Under the pieces are notes generated by a model. It was not told the origin of the DNA, did no database searches, and worked only from the letters and a program-made list of their open reading frames with translations. Shown piece after piece: positions 46,280 to 55,516 of a DNA stretch of 58,892 bases. The position numbers were made by a program, and so were the translations under genes. Position 1 is the first letter of the stretch, and every line of letters starts with the position of its first letter. Origin of the DNA: DASSCW01 sp036556325 (GTDB lineage Bacteria > Chloroflexota > Limnocylindria > QHBO01); assembly GCA_036556325.1 (NCBI GenBank), contig DATBJR010000113.1:1-58892 (forward strand), given 5' to 3'.

Positions 46280-48340
46280 TCAGGCCGAGCCGCCACTTCC
46301 GTTGCCCGAGCTGCCGTTGCCGCCGAGCCACGGCCGCGGCGTGGCCAGGGAAGGCTCTGCCTCCAGCGGGGCACGTTCCGGCTCGGGGGTCTCGGGCGTC
46401 TCGTCACCGGTCTCCGGCGCAAGCGGCGCGGCCGCGGCCGCATCGGCGTCGGCATGGATCACGTGCATCACCGCGTTGATCAGCGCCAGGTGGGTGAAAG
46501 CCTGCGGGAAGTTGCCGAGGTGGCGGCCGCTTTGCGGATCGATCTCCTCGCCGAACAGGCCCAGCGGGCTGGCGAAGGAGAGCATCCGCTCGCACAGGCG
46601 TCGGGCCTGCTCCAGCTCGCCGGTCTCCACGAGTGCCGAAACGAGCCAGAACGAGCAGATGGCGAACGTTCCCTCGGTGCCCGACAGGCCGTCATCGGTC
46701 TCCTCGGTCCGGTAGCGCAGGACGAGACCGTCGACCGTCAGCTCATCGGCGATCGCCTGGACCGTGCGCCGGATGCGCTCGTCCTCCGGCGGCAGGAAGC
46801 GCACCAGCGGCAGCAGCAGCAGTGATGCGTCCAGGGCGTCGGTGTCGTAGTGCTGGGTGAACACGCCACGGCGGTCCACGCCGTTGGCGAGGACGTCGGC
46901 ATGGATCTCGTCCGCTGCCGCCTGCCAGCGCCTGGCCTTCTCGTCGTCCTGCCGCAGCCGGGCCAGCCGCGCCCCGCGGTCGCAGGCCACCCAGCACATG
47001 ACCTTGGAACTGGTGAAGTGCTTCGGGTCACCACGGACCTCCCACACGCCCCGATCCGGCTCGCGCCAGTGGGCGATGGCCTTCTCCACCTGGCGCACCA
47101 GGATCGGCCAGATGGACTCGTCCAGCCGATCGCGCGACTTGGTATGCAGGTAGACGGAGTCGAGCATCGCGCCCCAGACGTCGTGCTGGCGCTGCCTGAA
47201 CGCTCCATTGCCGATGCGCACCGGTCGCGCGCCCTCGTAGCCGCCCAGGTGGTCCAGAGTCCGCTCGGTGAGGTCCCGCTCGCCGCCGACGCCGTACATG
47301 ACCTGCAGCTCGTCGTCACCGGCGACCTCGGCGATGAAGTACAGGAAGTCGTTTGCCTCCCAGTCGAAGCCCAGGGTGTAGAGGCCCCACAGGGCGAAGG
47401 TGGAGTCGCGAATCCAGGAGTAGCGGTAGTCCCAGTTGCGCTCGCCGCCGGGGGTCTCGGGCAGCGAGGTGGTGGGCGCGGCCACCACCGCGCCGGTCGG
47501 CGCATAGGTCAGCCCCTTCAGCGTCAGCGCGGAGCGCTCCAGGTAGGTGCGCCACGGATGGTCCGGGAAGTGGCCGCGGGCCAGCCAGTGCTGCCAGTGG
47601 TGCGCCGTCCACACCAGCCGCCCGTAGGCATCGTCATAGGTGCGTGGCGGCGCGGGCAGGCCCCAGGACAGGGCGACGAATCGGCTCTGCCCCTCTTTGA
47701 TGAGGGTTCGCGCGATCGCGCGCGGGCCCTCGAAGCCGATGTTCAGGTCGCTGGTCAGGGTCAGGTGCTGGCCGTCGGACGGGGCGTTGCAGACCCCCTG
47801 GTGGTAGCCCGACTCGGTGTACGACCACGACCCAAAGCTCTCGCCGTAGTCGAAGCGTGGCTCGCAGTCCATGCTGAGCTGCACCTCGCCGTTCACGCAG
47901 CGGACGGTCCGCAGCAGGATGTGCTCGGCGTCGTAGTCGGTGGGCGCCCGGCGCTGCGAGCGCGAGCGCTCCGCCTCCGCATGCCAGGGGCCGATGAGCA
48001 GCACGTCGCGAACGATGATCCAGCCGGTGGGCGTGCCCCAGCTCGTCTCGAGCACCGTGGTGCCGGGCAGGTAGCGCCGGGACGCAGGGACCTGCACGTC
48101 GGACGGGCCGAGGCGGAAGCCACCGGCGTCTCGGTCCAGGATCGAGCCGAAGACGCTCGGGGCGTCGAAGCGGGGCACGCAGAGCCACTCGACGTTGCCC
48201 GATGGCGCGACCAGCGCGGCCGTCTCGCAATCCGACAGGAAGCCGTATTCGGCGATCGGCGGGAACGGCGAGCCGCCGTAGACGGGGCGTCCGCTGGGTC
48301 CCATCAAGGCCATCGGCCCCATGCCGCGGCTGTTGTGCAC
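46280..48340 (-). CDS. Glycoside hydrolase family 15 (glucoamylase/trehalase-like)
   Basis: 686 residues, cytosolic. The N-terminal beta-sandwich opens PPIAEYGFLSDCETAALV with GNVEWLCVPRFDAPSVFGSILD. The (alpha/alpha)6 catalytic domain has RNWDYRYSWIRDSTFALWGL, GERDLTERTLDHLGGYEG and DDGLSGTEGTFAICSFWL with candidate acidic catalysts. GH15 enzymes of this layout degrade alpha-glucans or trehalose. The start GTG 48340 has GGAGG 5 bases upstream. The tail (about 640 to the end) is Pro/Glu- and Gly/Ser-rich and poorly conserved-looking. Confidence 0.88.
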   Translation of the reverse strand: MHNSRGMGPMALMGPSGRPVYGGSPFPPIAEYGFLSDCETAALVAPSGNVEWLCVPRFDAPSVFGSILDRDAGGFRLGPSDVQVPASRRYLPGTTVLETSWGTPTGWIIVRDVLLIGPWHAEAERSRSQRRAPTDYDAEHILLRTVRCVNGEVQLSMDCEPRFDYGESFGSWSYTESGYHQGVCNAPSDGQHLTLTSDLNIGFEGPRAIARTLIKEGQSRFVALSWGLPAPPRTYDDAYGRLVWTAHHWQHWLARGHFPDHPWRTYLERSALTLKGLTYAPTGAVVAAPTTSLPETPGGERNWDYRYSWIRDSTFALWGLYTLGFDWEANDFLYFIAEVAGDDELQVMYGVGGERDLTERTLDHLGGYEGARPVRIGNGAFRQRQHDVWGAMLDSVYLHTKSRDRLDESIWPILVRQVEKAIAHWREPDRGVWEVRGDPKHFTSSKVMCWVACDRGARLARLRQDDEKARRWQAAADEIHADVLANGVDRRGVFTQHYDTDALDASLLLLPLVRFLPPEDERIRRTVQAIADELTVDGLVLRYRTEETDDGLSGTEGTFAICSFWLVSALVETGELEQARRLCERMLSFASPLGLFGEEIDPQSGRHLGNFPQAFTHLALINAVMHVIHADADAAAAAPLAPETGDETPETPEPERAPLEAEPSLATPRPWLGGNGSSGNGSGGSA

Positions 48341-48433
48341 GCTCACCTCCCCTTCGGGGTCGTCAGTCTTACCACCATGTCGCCTCTGATACCAGCCCCC
48401 GAGCGGCGCGGCGGACCGCCGACGCGGCTGCGC

Positions 48434-48439
48434 TACACT
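48434..48439 (+). promoter_or_regulatory. -10 hexamer TACACT of mdh
   Basis: Ends 8 bases before the ATG at 48448, in the divergent region shared with the GH15 gene. Confidence 0.5.
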
Positions 48440-48447
48440 CGGGCCCG

Positions 48448-49440
48448 ATGCCCGATTCACTCGTGAAGGTGGCCGTCACCGGCGCCGCCGGCCAGATCGG
48501 CTACGCGCTCCTTTTCCGCATCGCCTCGGGGCAGATGTTCGGCCCGGACACGAAGGTCGACCTGCAGCTGCTCGAGCTCGAGGCCGCGCTCCCCGCGCTG
48601 GAGGGCGTTGCCATGGAGCTCGACGACTGCGCCTTTCCGCTCCTCAACCGCGTCGTCCGCACGTCTGATGCCAATCGCGCCTTCGACGGCGCCAACTGGG
48701 CTCTCCTCGTCGGCGCGGTGCCGCGCAAGGCGGGCATGGAACGCAAGGACCTGCTGACGGTCAACGGCGGCATCTTCACCGGCCAGGGCCGCGCCATCGG
48801 CGCGCATGCCGCGGATGACGTCCGCGTGCTGGTGGTCGGCAACCCGTGCAACACCAATTGCCTCATCGCCGCCTCGAGCGCGCCGCAGGTTCCTGACGAC
48901 CGCTGGTTCGCCATGACGATGCTCGACGAGAACCGCGGCCGCTACCAGCTGGCGCGCAAGGCGAAGGTGCCGATCGAGGAGGTGCGCGACCTGGCGGTGT
49001 GGGGCAACCATTCCAGCACCCAGTTTCCTGACGTGTACCACGCCACGGTCGGCGGGCGGCCGGCCCCCGACGTCATCGGCGACGAGGCGTGGCTGCAGGG
49101 CGAGTTCCTGGAGACGATCCAGCAGCGCGGGGCGGCCATCATCACCGCCCGCGGCCAGTCGAGCGCGGCCTCTGCCGCCAACGCGGTGATCGACACGGTG
49201 CGCAACATCGCCCAGCCGACCGGCGAGAAGTTCAGCACGGCCGTCCGGGCCCCGGCGGACGCATCGGGCTATGGCATTCCGGCCGGGCTTGTGTTCGGAT
49301 ATCCGGTGCGGGCGACTGCTCCCGGAAAGGTGGAAATCGTGCAGGGCATCGAGCACGGACCGTGGGCACAGGCGAAGATCGATGCCACCCGCGATGAGCT
49401 CATCGAGGAGCGTGAGGCCGTGAAGGACCTGCTGTCATGA
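48448..49440 (+). CDS. mdh: Malate dehydrogenase
   Basis: 330 residues, NAD-binding type: VAVTGAAGQIGYALLFRIASG (Rossmann loop), NPCNTNCLI and the catalytic His in VWGNHSSTQFPD. The layout is that of the 325-335-residue MDH group found in actinobacteria and eukaryotic cytosol. It oxidises malate to oxaloacetate for the adjacent citrate synthase; its TGA overlaps the gltA ATG. A leaderless-type TACACT precedes it. Confidence 0.95.
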   Translation: MPDSLVKVAVTGAAGQIGYALLFRIASGQMFGPDTKVDLQLLELEAALPALEGVAMELDDCAFPLLNRVVRTSDANRAFDGANWALLVGAVPRKAGMERKDLLTVNGGIFTGQGRAIGAHAADDVRVLVVGNPCNTNCLIAASSAPQVPDDRWFAMTMLDENRGRYQLARKAKVPIEEVRDLAVWGNHSSTQFPDVYHATVGGRPAPDVIGDEAWLQGEFLETIQQRGAAIITARGQSSAASAANAVIDTVRNIAQPTGEKFSTAVRAPADASGYGIPAGLVFGYPVRATAPGKVEIVQGIEHGPWAQAKIDATRDELIEEREAVKDLLS

Positions 49441-50744
49441 CCAACCAGGCGCCGCCCCGAACCGACGTCGCCGCCCTCACCTACGGCGACCGCACCGTCG
49501 AGTTGCCGGTGGTCGAGGGCACCGAGGGCGAGCTGGGGGCCGATATCTCCCGGCTGCGGTCCGAGACGGGGCTGATCACCCTCGACCCCGGCTACGGCAA
49601 CACCGGCTCGACGCGCTCGGCCATCACCTTCGTCGATGGCGAGAACGGCATCCTGCGCTACCGCGGCTACCCCATCGAGCAGCTGGCCGAGGCGAGCAAC
49701 TTCCTGGAGGTCGCCTACCTGCTGATCAACGGCGACCTGCCCAGCCGCGCTCAGCTGGACGCGTTCAGCGCCGAGATCACGCACCACACCCTGATCCGCG
49801 AGGAGATGCGCCACTTCTTCGACTCGTTCCCGCACGAGGCGCACCCCATGGCGGTGCTTGCCTCCGGAACGGTGGGGATGAGCACCTTCTACCCGGACAG
49901 CCACGACATCGCCGATCCGGCCGCGGTCGAGCTCACCATCCTGCGGCTGATCGCCAAGCTGCCGACGCTGGCCGCCTGGTCGTTCAAGAAGGCCATCGGC
50001 CAGCCCTACGTCTACCCGCGCAACGACCTCGGCTACGCGGCCAACCTGCTGCACATGATGTTCGCGGTGCCGTCCGAGCCGTACGAGGTCCAGCCGGAGG
50101 TCGCCAAGGCCCTGGACCTGCTGCTGATCCTGCATGCCGACCACGAGCAGAACGCATCGGCGGCCACCGTCCGCATGGTCGGCAGCACCCACGTCAACCT
50201 GTACGCCTCCATCAGCGCCGGCATCTCGGCCCTGTGGGGCCCGCTGCACGGCGGCGCCAACGAGGCGGTCATCCGGACGCTGGAGCAGATCGTGGCCGAC
50301 GGCGGCAACGTGCAGAAGTGGGTTGACAAGGCCAAGGATCCCAACGATTCGTTCCGGCTGGCCGGGTTCGGGCACCGGGTCTACAAGAACTTCGACCCGC
50401 GGGCCAAGATCATCAAGCGGGCGGCAGAGAACGTGCTGGCTGCCATGGGCGCCGACGACGAGCTGTTCGAGGTGGCCAAGAAGCTGGAGGAGGTCGCGGT
50501 CCGCGACGAGTACTTCGTCCAGCGCAAGCTGTACGCCAACGTCGACTTCTACTCCGGCCTCATCTACCACGCCATCGGCTTCCCCAAGAACATGTTCACC
50601 AACTGCTTCGCCATCGGCCGTCTGCCCGGCTGGATCGCCCAGTGGCAGGAGATGATCCGCGACCCGGACACGAAGATCGGAAGGCCGCGGCAGGTGTACA
50701 CCGGCCCGCCCGAGCGGGCCTACGTCCCCATCGACGAGCGGTGA
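49437..50744 (+). CDS. gltA: Citrate synthase
   Basis: 435 residues, full length. LILHADHEQNASAATVRMVGS and GPLHGGANEAVIRTL hold the two catalytic histidines, and AGFGHRVYKNFDPRAKII with the Asp/Arg region completes the site. It condenses oxaloacetate with acetyl-CoA. It is translationally coupled to mdh (ATGA), so the two consecutive TCA enzymes are made together; kgd lies elsewhere in the window. Confidence 0.96.
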   Translation: MTNQAPPRTDVAALTYGDRTVELPVVEGTEGELGADISRLRSETGLITLDPGYGNTGSTRSAITFVDGENGILRYRGYPIEQLAEASNFLEVAYLLINGDLPSRAQLDAFSAEITHHTLIREEMRHFFDSFPHEAHPMAVLASGTVGMSTFYPDSHDIADPAAVELTILRLIAKLPTLAAWSFKKAIGQPYVYPRNDLGYAANLLHMMFAVPSEPYEVQPEVAKALDLLLILHADHEQNASAATVRMVGSTHVNLYASISAGISALWGPLHGGANEAVIRTLEQIVADGGNVQKWVDKAKDPNDSFRLAGFGHRVYKNFDPRAKIIKRAAENVLAAMGADDELFEVAKKLEEVAVRDEYFVQRKLYANVDFYSGLIYHAIGFPKNMFTNCFAIGRLPGWIAQWQEMIRDPDTKIGRPRQVYTGPPERAYVPIDER

Positions 50745-50808
50745 GGGCGCGGCCGCCTGGCCGGCAGCCAGTCACAAATCTGACACTTCCGCCCGCCGCC
50801 CTCCGCCC

Positions 50809-50814
50809 TAACAT
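50809..50814 (+). promoter_or_regulatory. -10 hexamer TAACAT of the MBL-fold gene
   Basis: Ends 9 bases before the ATG at 50824. Confidence 0.5.
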
Positions 50815-50823
50815 CGGCCGAAC

Positions 50824-51603
50824 ATGGAATTGACCATCCTCGGCCGCAGTCCGGCGCGGCCGAACCCGGGCGAAGCCTGCGCCGGCTACCTCGTCGAGGG
50901 CGGCGGCTCGCGCATCCTCCTGGATGTCGGGCCGGGCATCGTCGCGCAGCTGCTGCGCCGCAACACGCCGGACGAGCTGGACGCGGTGGTCGTCAGCCAC
51001 ATGCACACCGACCATTGCCTGGACCTGGTGACGCTGCGCTACTCGTATCCGTGGATCGACGTGGCCAAGAAGCGGCTGCTGGTGATCGTCCCGCCAGGCT
51101 CCACCGCCCAGCTGGCCGAGCTGGCGCTCGGCGCCGGCTACGCCAACTTCTTCGACAAGAGCTTCATCTTCGTGGAGCACGACGGGAAGCGGCCCATCGA
51201 GGTCGGCAACCTGCGGCTCGAGCCGGACGAGACGCAGCACTACGTGCGGACCTGGGGCTTCCGCATCAGCGCCCGCGGTGCCGGCGAGGAGCCCGATCGC
51301 ATCCTGGCCTACTCGGCCGATGCCGGGCCCTGCCCGGCCCTGCCCCGCATCGCCGACGAGTCAAACCTCTTCCTCTGCGAGGCCGGCCTGCGCTCCCTGG
51401 CCGAGGATGATCCCGAGCCGCAGTCGCGCGGCCACCTGCTGCCGTCCGAGGCAGCGCGCCTGGCGCGCGAAGCCAAGGCGCGGCGCCTGCTGCTCACCCA
51501 CGTGCCCCTGCCCGATGGCGGCAAGTGGGCCATGGAGGAGGCCGCCTCGGAATTCGAGGGTCCGCTGGAGATCGCCGAGCCGCTGAAGACCTACGAGGTC
51601 TAG
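50824..51603 (+). CDS. MBL-fold metallo-hydrolase (RNase Z-like)
   Basis: 259 residues. The metal motif is VVSHMHTDHCLDLVTLRY (HxHxDH), with further ligands in YSADAGPCPAL (Asp) and LLLTHVPLP (His). The topology resembles RNase Z/arylsulfatase-like phosphodiesterases but lacks a recognisable exosite arm. Substrate unknown. It is convergent with a membrane protein gene, overlapping it by 4 bases. Confidence 0.87.
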   Translation: MELTILGRSPARPNPGEACAGYLVEGGGSRILLDVGPGIVAQLLRRNTPDELDAVVVSHMHTDHCLDLVTLRYSYPWIDVAKKRLLVIVPPGSTAQLAELALGAGYANFFDKSFIFVEHDGKRPIEVGNLRLEPDETQHYVRTWGFRISARGAGEEPDRILAYSADAGPCPALPRIADESNLFLCEAGLRSLAEDDPEPQSRGHLLPSEAARLAREAKARRLLLTHVPLPDGGKWAMEEAASEFEGPLEIAEPLKTYEV

Positions 51604-52154
51604 CGGCCCGCTCCCTCGAGGCGCGCCCCGGCGATGTAACGGTCGGCGGCCCAGGTGACCAGGGCCCACAGCATCGACAGGATCAGCGTCACGCCGACCA
51701 GGATGGCCGCCAGGGGGACGAAGCCCGGGCCGATGCCGGCGCCGAGCATCAGCGCCCCCAGCCCGATGACCAGCACGATGCTCCCGATCATGGCCAGGCC
51801 GATCTTGGCGGCGGTGAGCCCGAACCAGGCCAGCGAGTGGCCCTGTGCGCGGCCGGTCAGCCACAGCAGGGTGGGGCCTGCAGCGCCGAAGACGGCGATG
51901 TACAGGCCCAGCGAGCTGAACAGCTCGCCGGGACCGAGGTGCTGGTTCAGCACGGTGGCCGCGAAGGCCCAGGCGGCCAGCAGGGCGCTGGCGGCGCCGG
52001 TCCCGATGAGCCAGACGAGCAGCAGCGTCGCGGTGCCGGTGGACAGCCGCTCGACCATCTCACCGTCCGAGCCCTCCACCAGCTCGGTGGGACCCTCCGG
52101 TGCGAGCTCGGGCGGTTCGCCGTTGCGCTGGTCCGTTGGCCGCTCAGCGCTCAC
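51600..52154 (-). CDS. Small membrane protein, unknown
   Basis: 184 residues: an acidic hydrophilic N-terminus (about 1-35), then four membrane segments (ATLLLVWLIGTGAASALLAA; LYIAVFGAAGPTLLWLTG; IGLAMIGSIVLVIGLGALML; PLAAILVGVTLILSMLWAL). It is the last gene of the coupled mmsA-bioY-cgl set (ATGA overlap with the gene before it). No family recognised. Confidence 0.72.
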   Translation of the reverse strand: MSAERPTDQRNGEPPELAPEGPTELVEGSDGEMVERLSTGTATLLLVWLIGTGAASALLAAWAFAATVLNQHLGPGELFSSLGLYIAVFGAAGPTLLWLTGRAQGHSLAWFGLTAAKIGLAMIGSIVLVIGLGALMLGAGIGPGFVPLAAILVGVTLILSMLWALVTWAADRYIAGARLEGAGR

Positions 52155-53329
52155 GAGCGGGAGATGCCGGCGCCGGCGAAGGCCGCTTCCAGGTCGCCGA
52201 TGAGGTCGTCGGCTGACTCGATGCCGACCGACAGGCGCACCAGCCCGGCCGGCACGGCCAGCGGCGACTCCGCGACCGAGGCATGGGTCATGGCGTGCGG
52301 AAGCTCGATGAGCGACTCCACCGCGCCCAGCGACTCGGCCAGCGTGAAGAGGCGGGTGCAGGCCACGAAGCGGTGGGCGGCGTCGTCATCGGCGGCCAGC
52401 TCGAAGCTGACCATGGCCCCCGGCAGGCGCATCTGGACGGCGCACAGCTCCCGCTGCGGGTTGCCCTCCAGCCCCGGGTAGTAGACCCGCTGCACTTCTG
52501 GACGCCCGTCGAGCCAGTCCGCGATGGCCCGTGCGTTCTCGCAGGCCCGATCCATGCGCACCGCCAGGGTCCGGATGCCGCGCAGCACCAGCCAGCAGTC
52601 GAAGGGGGACGGCACCGCGCCCGCGGCGTTCTGGTGGAACCGCAGCCGCTCGGCCAGGTCGTCGCGACCGGTGGCCACCAGGCCGCCGACCACGTCGGAG
52701 TGGCCGCCGAGGTACTTCGTCGCCGAGTGCAGGACCAGGTCCGCGCCCAGCTCCAGCGGCCGCTGCAGGTAGGGCGTGGCGAACGTGTTGTCGACCACGC
52801 TGAGCGCGCCGGCACCCCGCGCCAGCTCGGACAGGCGCCGGATGTCCACGATCTTGAGCGTCGGATTGGTGGGGGTCTCGATCCAGACCATGGCCACCGG
52901 TCCACGGTCCGCCGCCAGCGCGGCGGCTACCGCGTCCGCATCGGCCAGGTCGATCGGCTCCGGGAGCACCCCGTACCGACGCCAGACCTTGTCCGCCAGC
53001 CGCCAGGTGCCGCCGTACACGTCGTCCGACATGAGGATCCGCTCGCCCGGCTCGACCAGGTACAGCAGGTTCTGGGTGGCGGCCAAACCGGAGGCATAGG
53101 CGAAGCCGTGCGTCGCCGTCTCGAGCGCGGCGATCGCGCCTTCCAGCGCGGTGCGCGTCGGATTGCCGGAGCGGCTGTACTCGTAGCCGCCGCGCGGCTG
53201 GCCGACGGCGTCCTGCTTGAAGGTGGTGCTCATCTGGATGGGCGCCACCACCGCGCCCGTGGCCGGATCCGGCTCGACGCCGGCATGCACTGCCAGCGTC
53301 TCGAAGCTGTCGCGCGGGGTGTCCGTCAT
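52151..53329 (-). CDS. Cystathionine gamma-lyase/gamma-synthase (PLP, Cys/Met metabolism family)
   Basis: 392 residues, fold type I. YEYSRSGNPTRTALEGAIAAL, the PLP stacking region FAYASGLAATQNLL, VWIETPTNPTLKIVDI and the PLP Lys in HSATKYLGGHSDVVGG are classic. Sequence alone does not separate gamma-lyase, gamma-synthase and homoserine sulfhydrylases. A cystathionine beta-synthase-like gene lies a little upstream on the same strand, so the reverse transsulfuration pair (homocysteine to cysteine plus 2-oxobutyrate) is the more coherent reading. It is coupled to bioY by ATGA. Confidence 0.9.
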   Translation of the reverse strand: MTDTPRDSFETLAVHAGVEPDPATGAVVAPIQMSTTFKQDAVGQPRGGYEYSRSGNPTRTALEGAIAALETATHGFAYASGLAATQNLLYLVEPGERILMSDDVYGGTWRLADKVWRRYGVLPEPIDLADADAVAAALAADRGPVAMVWIETPTNPTLKIVDIRRLSELARGAGALSVVDNTFATPYLQRPLELGADLVLHSATKYLGGHSDVVGGLVATGRDDLAERLRFHQNAAGAVPSPFDCWLVLRGIRTLAVRMDRACENARAIADWLDGRPEVQRVYYPGLEGNPQRELCAVQMRLPGAMVSFELAADDDAAHRFVACTRLFTLAESLGAVESLIELPHAMTHASVAESPLAVPAGLVRLSVGIESADDLIGDLEAAFAGAGISRS

Positions 53330-53913
53330 CCGCGCCGGCTGGAGCCGATGAGCCACCAGGTCGCCGGCAGCAGGCCTGCCGCCAGCCCGATCTTCAGCGC
53401 GTCGCCGACGAGGAAGGGCGTCACGCCGTACTCCAGGCCTTTCGACAGGTCGACGCCCAGCGCGGCCATCAGCCACGGCAGGCCGATGGCGTAGATCACC
53501 AGGTTGCCGGCGACCATGAGGCCGATGGTGCCCGGCACGGTGCGGTCCGCACCGCGCCGTGCCAGCACACCGACGATGCCGGCCGCGACCACGAACCCGA
53601 CGATGTAGCCGAACGACGCGAACGCCATGCCGGACCTGCCTTCGGCGAACCAGCCCAACCCAGCCACGCCGACGAGGAGGTACAGGAGCATGGACGCGCT
53701 GCCGCGGACCGGACCCAGCGCCGCGCCGGCCAGCAGCACGGTGAAGGTCTGGAGCGTGATCGGCACCGGGGTGAACGGGAGGGGGATCGAGATCTGGGCC
53801 GCCAATCCCGTCAGCGCCGCCGCCCCCACGATCAGCGCCGCGTCGCGCAGGGCGGCTCCCGGCAGGAGATCGGCCAGCACCCGCCGGCGGGCGGGCGCGG
53901 TGAGGAGGGTCAT
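53326..53913 (-). CDS. bioY: BioY biotin-transport S component
   Basis: 195 residues, six membrane segments. AQISIPLPFTPVPITLQTFTVLLAGAALG is the diagnostic BioY stretch, and GYIVGFVVAAG and FLVGDALKIGLAA follow the family pattern. It binds and imports biotin, alone or with an ECF module. It overlaps mmsA upstream and the PLP enzyme gene downstream by ATGA, an unusual placement discussed in the findings. A GAGGAGG sequence precedes its ATG. Confidence 0.93.
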   Translation of the reverse strand: MTLLTAPARRRVLADLLPGAALRDAALIVGAAALTGLAAQISIPLPFTPVPITLQTFTVLLAGAALGPVRGSASMLLYLLVGVAGLGWFAEGRSGMAFASFGYIVGFVVAAGIVGVLARRGADRTVPGTIGLMVAGNLVIYAIGLPWLMAALGVDLSKGLEYGVTPFLVGDALKIGLAAGLLPATWWLIGSSRRG

Positions 53914-55451
53914 CGGGTTCGCGGGAAGCCCAGGTCGACCTGGCTGGTGCCCGGGTCGGGCCAGCGCGCGGTGACGACCTTGCCTCGCGTGTAGAACTGG
54001 ATGCCCTCGGGCCCGTACATGTGCAGATCTCCGAACAGCGATGATTTCCAGCCCCCGAAGCTGTAGTAGGCCACCGGCACCGGGATCGGGACGTTGATGC
54101 CCACCATGCCGACGTTGATGTCGAACTGGAACTGGCGCGCCGCCCCGCCGTCGCGGGTGAAGATCGCCGTGCCGTTGGCGTAGGGATTCTGCTCGATGAC
54201 CTCGACCGCCTCCGCGTAGGTCGGGACGCGCACGATCTCCAGCACCGGGCCGAAGATCTCGTTGCGGTAGCACTCCATCTCCGGCGTCACGTGGTCCAGC
54301 AGGCTGACGCCCAGGAAGAAGCCGCCGTCGTCCTGCGAATAGAGGACGTGCTCGCGCCCGTCGACCCGCAGCGTGGCACCTGCCTCGCGCCCCGCGTCCA
54401 GGAAGCCGGCCACCCGGTCCCGATGCTCGCGGGTGATGAGCGGCCCCATCTCCGAGCCTTCGTCGCTGCCCGGTCCGACCTTGATCTTCGGCAGCCGGTC
54501 CTCGATTGCCTCCACCAGCGGATCCGCCACGTCGCCCACCGCCACTACCACGCTGATCGCCATGCAGCGCTCGCCGGCCGAGCCGTATGCCGCGGACACG
54601 GCCGCATCGGCCGCCATGCCGATGTCGGCGTCGGGCAGGACCACCATGTGGTTCTTGGCCCCGCCCAGCGCCTGCACCCGCTTGCCGTGCCTGGTGCCCG
54701 TCTCGTAGATGTAGCGGGCGATCGGTGTCGAGCCGACGAAGCTGATGGCGGCGATGTCCGGGTGCTCCAGCAGCCGATCGACCGCCACCTTGTCGCCGTG
54801 GATCACGTTGAAGACACCGTCCGGCACCCCGGCCTCCCGCAGCAGCTCGGCCAGGTAGACCGAGGCCGACGGGTCCTTCTCGGACGGCTTCAGCACGAAC
54901 GTGTTGCCGCAGGCGATGGCGTTGGCGAACATCCACATCGGCACCATGGCCGGGAAGTTGAACGGGGTGATGCCGGCCACCACGCCCAGCGGCTGGCGGA
55001 TCTGGTACACGTCGATGCCGGTCGAGGCCTGCTCACTGAACTGGCCCTTCAGCAGCTGCGAGATGCCGGTGGCGAACTCCAGGTTCTCCAGCCCGCGGGC
55101 CACCTCGCCCAGGGCGTCGGTGGGCACCTTGCCGTGCTCGGCGGTCAGGAAGGCGGCGATGTCCCGGCGGTGCTCGTCCACCAGGTTCCGGATGCGGAAC
55201 ATGATCTCGGTCCGGCGGCTGAGCGACGTGGCGCGCCAGGCGGGGAACGCCTCGCGGGCCGTCCGGACCGCGGCGTCGACCTCCTCGACCGAGGCGAAGT
55301 CGACCTCGCGGGCCACTTCGCCGGTGGCCGGGTTATAGACGGGGCCACTGCGACCGCTGGTCCCGGGCACGCGGCGGCCGCCGATCCAGTGGTTGACGCG
55401 GTCGTGGACGGGCGCTGCGGATGCGGGTGTCGGCTCCGCGATCTGTGTCAT
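53910..55451 (-). CDS. mmsA: CoA-acylating methylmalonate-semialdehyde dehydrogenase
   Basis: 513 residues, aldehyde dehydrogenase superfamily. The catalytic Cys lies in SAGERCMAISVVV, and the MMSDH-type features GVVAGITPFNFPAMVPMWMF, GSTPIARYIYETG and ALGGAKNHMVVLPDAD are present. It converts methylmalonate semialdehyde to propionyl-CoA in valine and thymine breakdown. It begins the coupled set mmsA-bioY-cgl-membrane protein, 65 bases after the cystathionine beta-synthase-like gene. Confidence 0.94.
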   Translation of the reverse strand: MTQIAEPTPASAAPVHDRVNHWIGGRRVPGTSGRSGPVYNPATGEVAREVDFASVEEVDAAVRTAREAFPAWRATSLSRRTEIMFRIRNLVDEHRRDIAAFLTAEHGKVPTDALGEVARGLENLEFATGISQLLKGQFSEQASTGIDVYQIRQPLGVVAGITPFNFPAMVPMWMFANAIACGNTFVLKPSEKDPSASVYLAELLREAGVPDGVFNVIHGDKVAVDRLLEHPDIAAISFVGSTPIARYIYETGTRHGKRVQALGGAKNHMVVLPDADIGMAADAAVSAAYGSAGERCMAISVVVAVGDVADPLVEAIEDRLPKIKVGPGSDEGSEMGPLITREHRDRVAGFLDAGREAGATLRVDGREHVLYSQDDGGFFLGVSLLDHVTPEMECYRNEIFGPVLEIVRVPTYAEAVEVIEQNPYANGTAIFTRDGGAARQFQFDINVGMVGINVPIPVPVAYYSFGGWKSSLFGDLHMYGPEGIQFYTRGKVVTARWPDPGTSQVDLGFPRTR

Positions 55452-55516
55452 GGCTTGGCACCTGCCTGCGGTGGTCCGCTGACTTTACCCCTCAGGCTCG
55501 ACGGCGTCAGCGACCC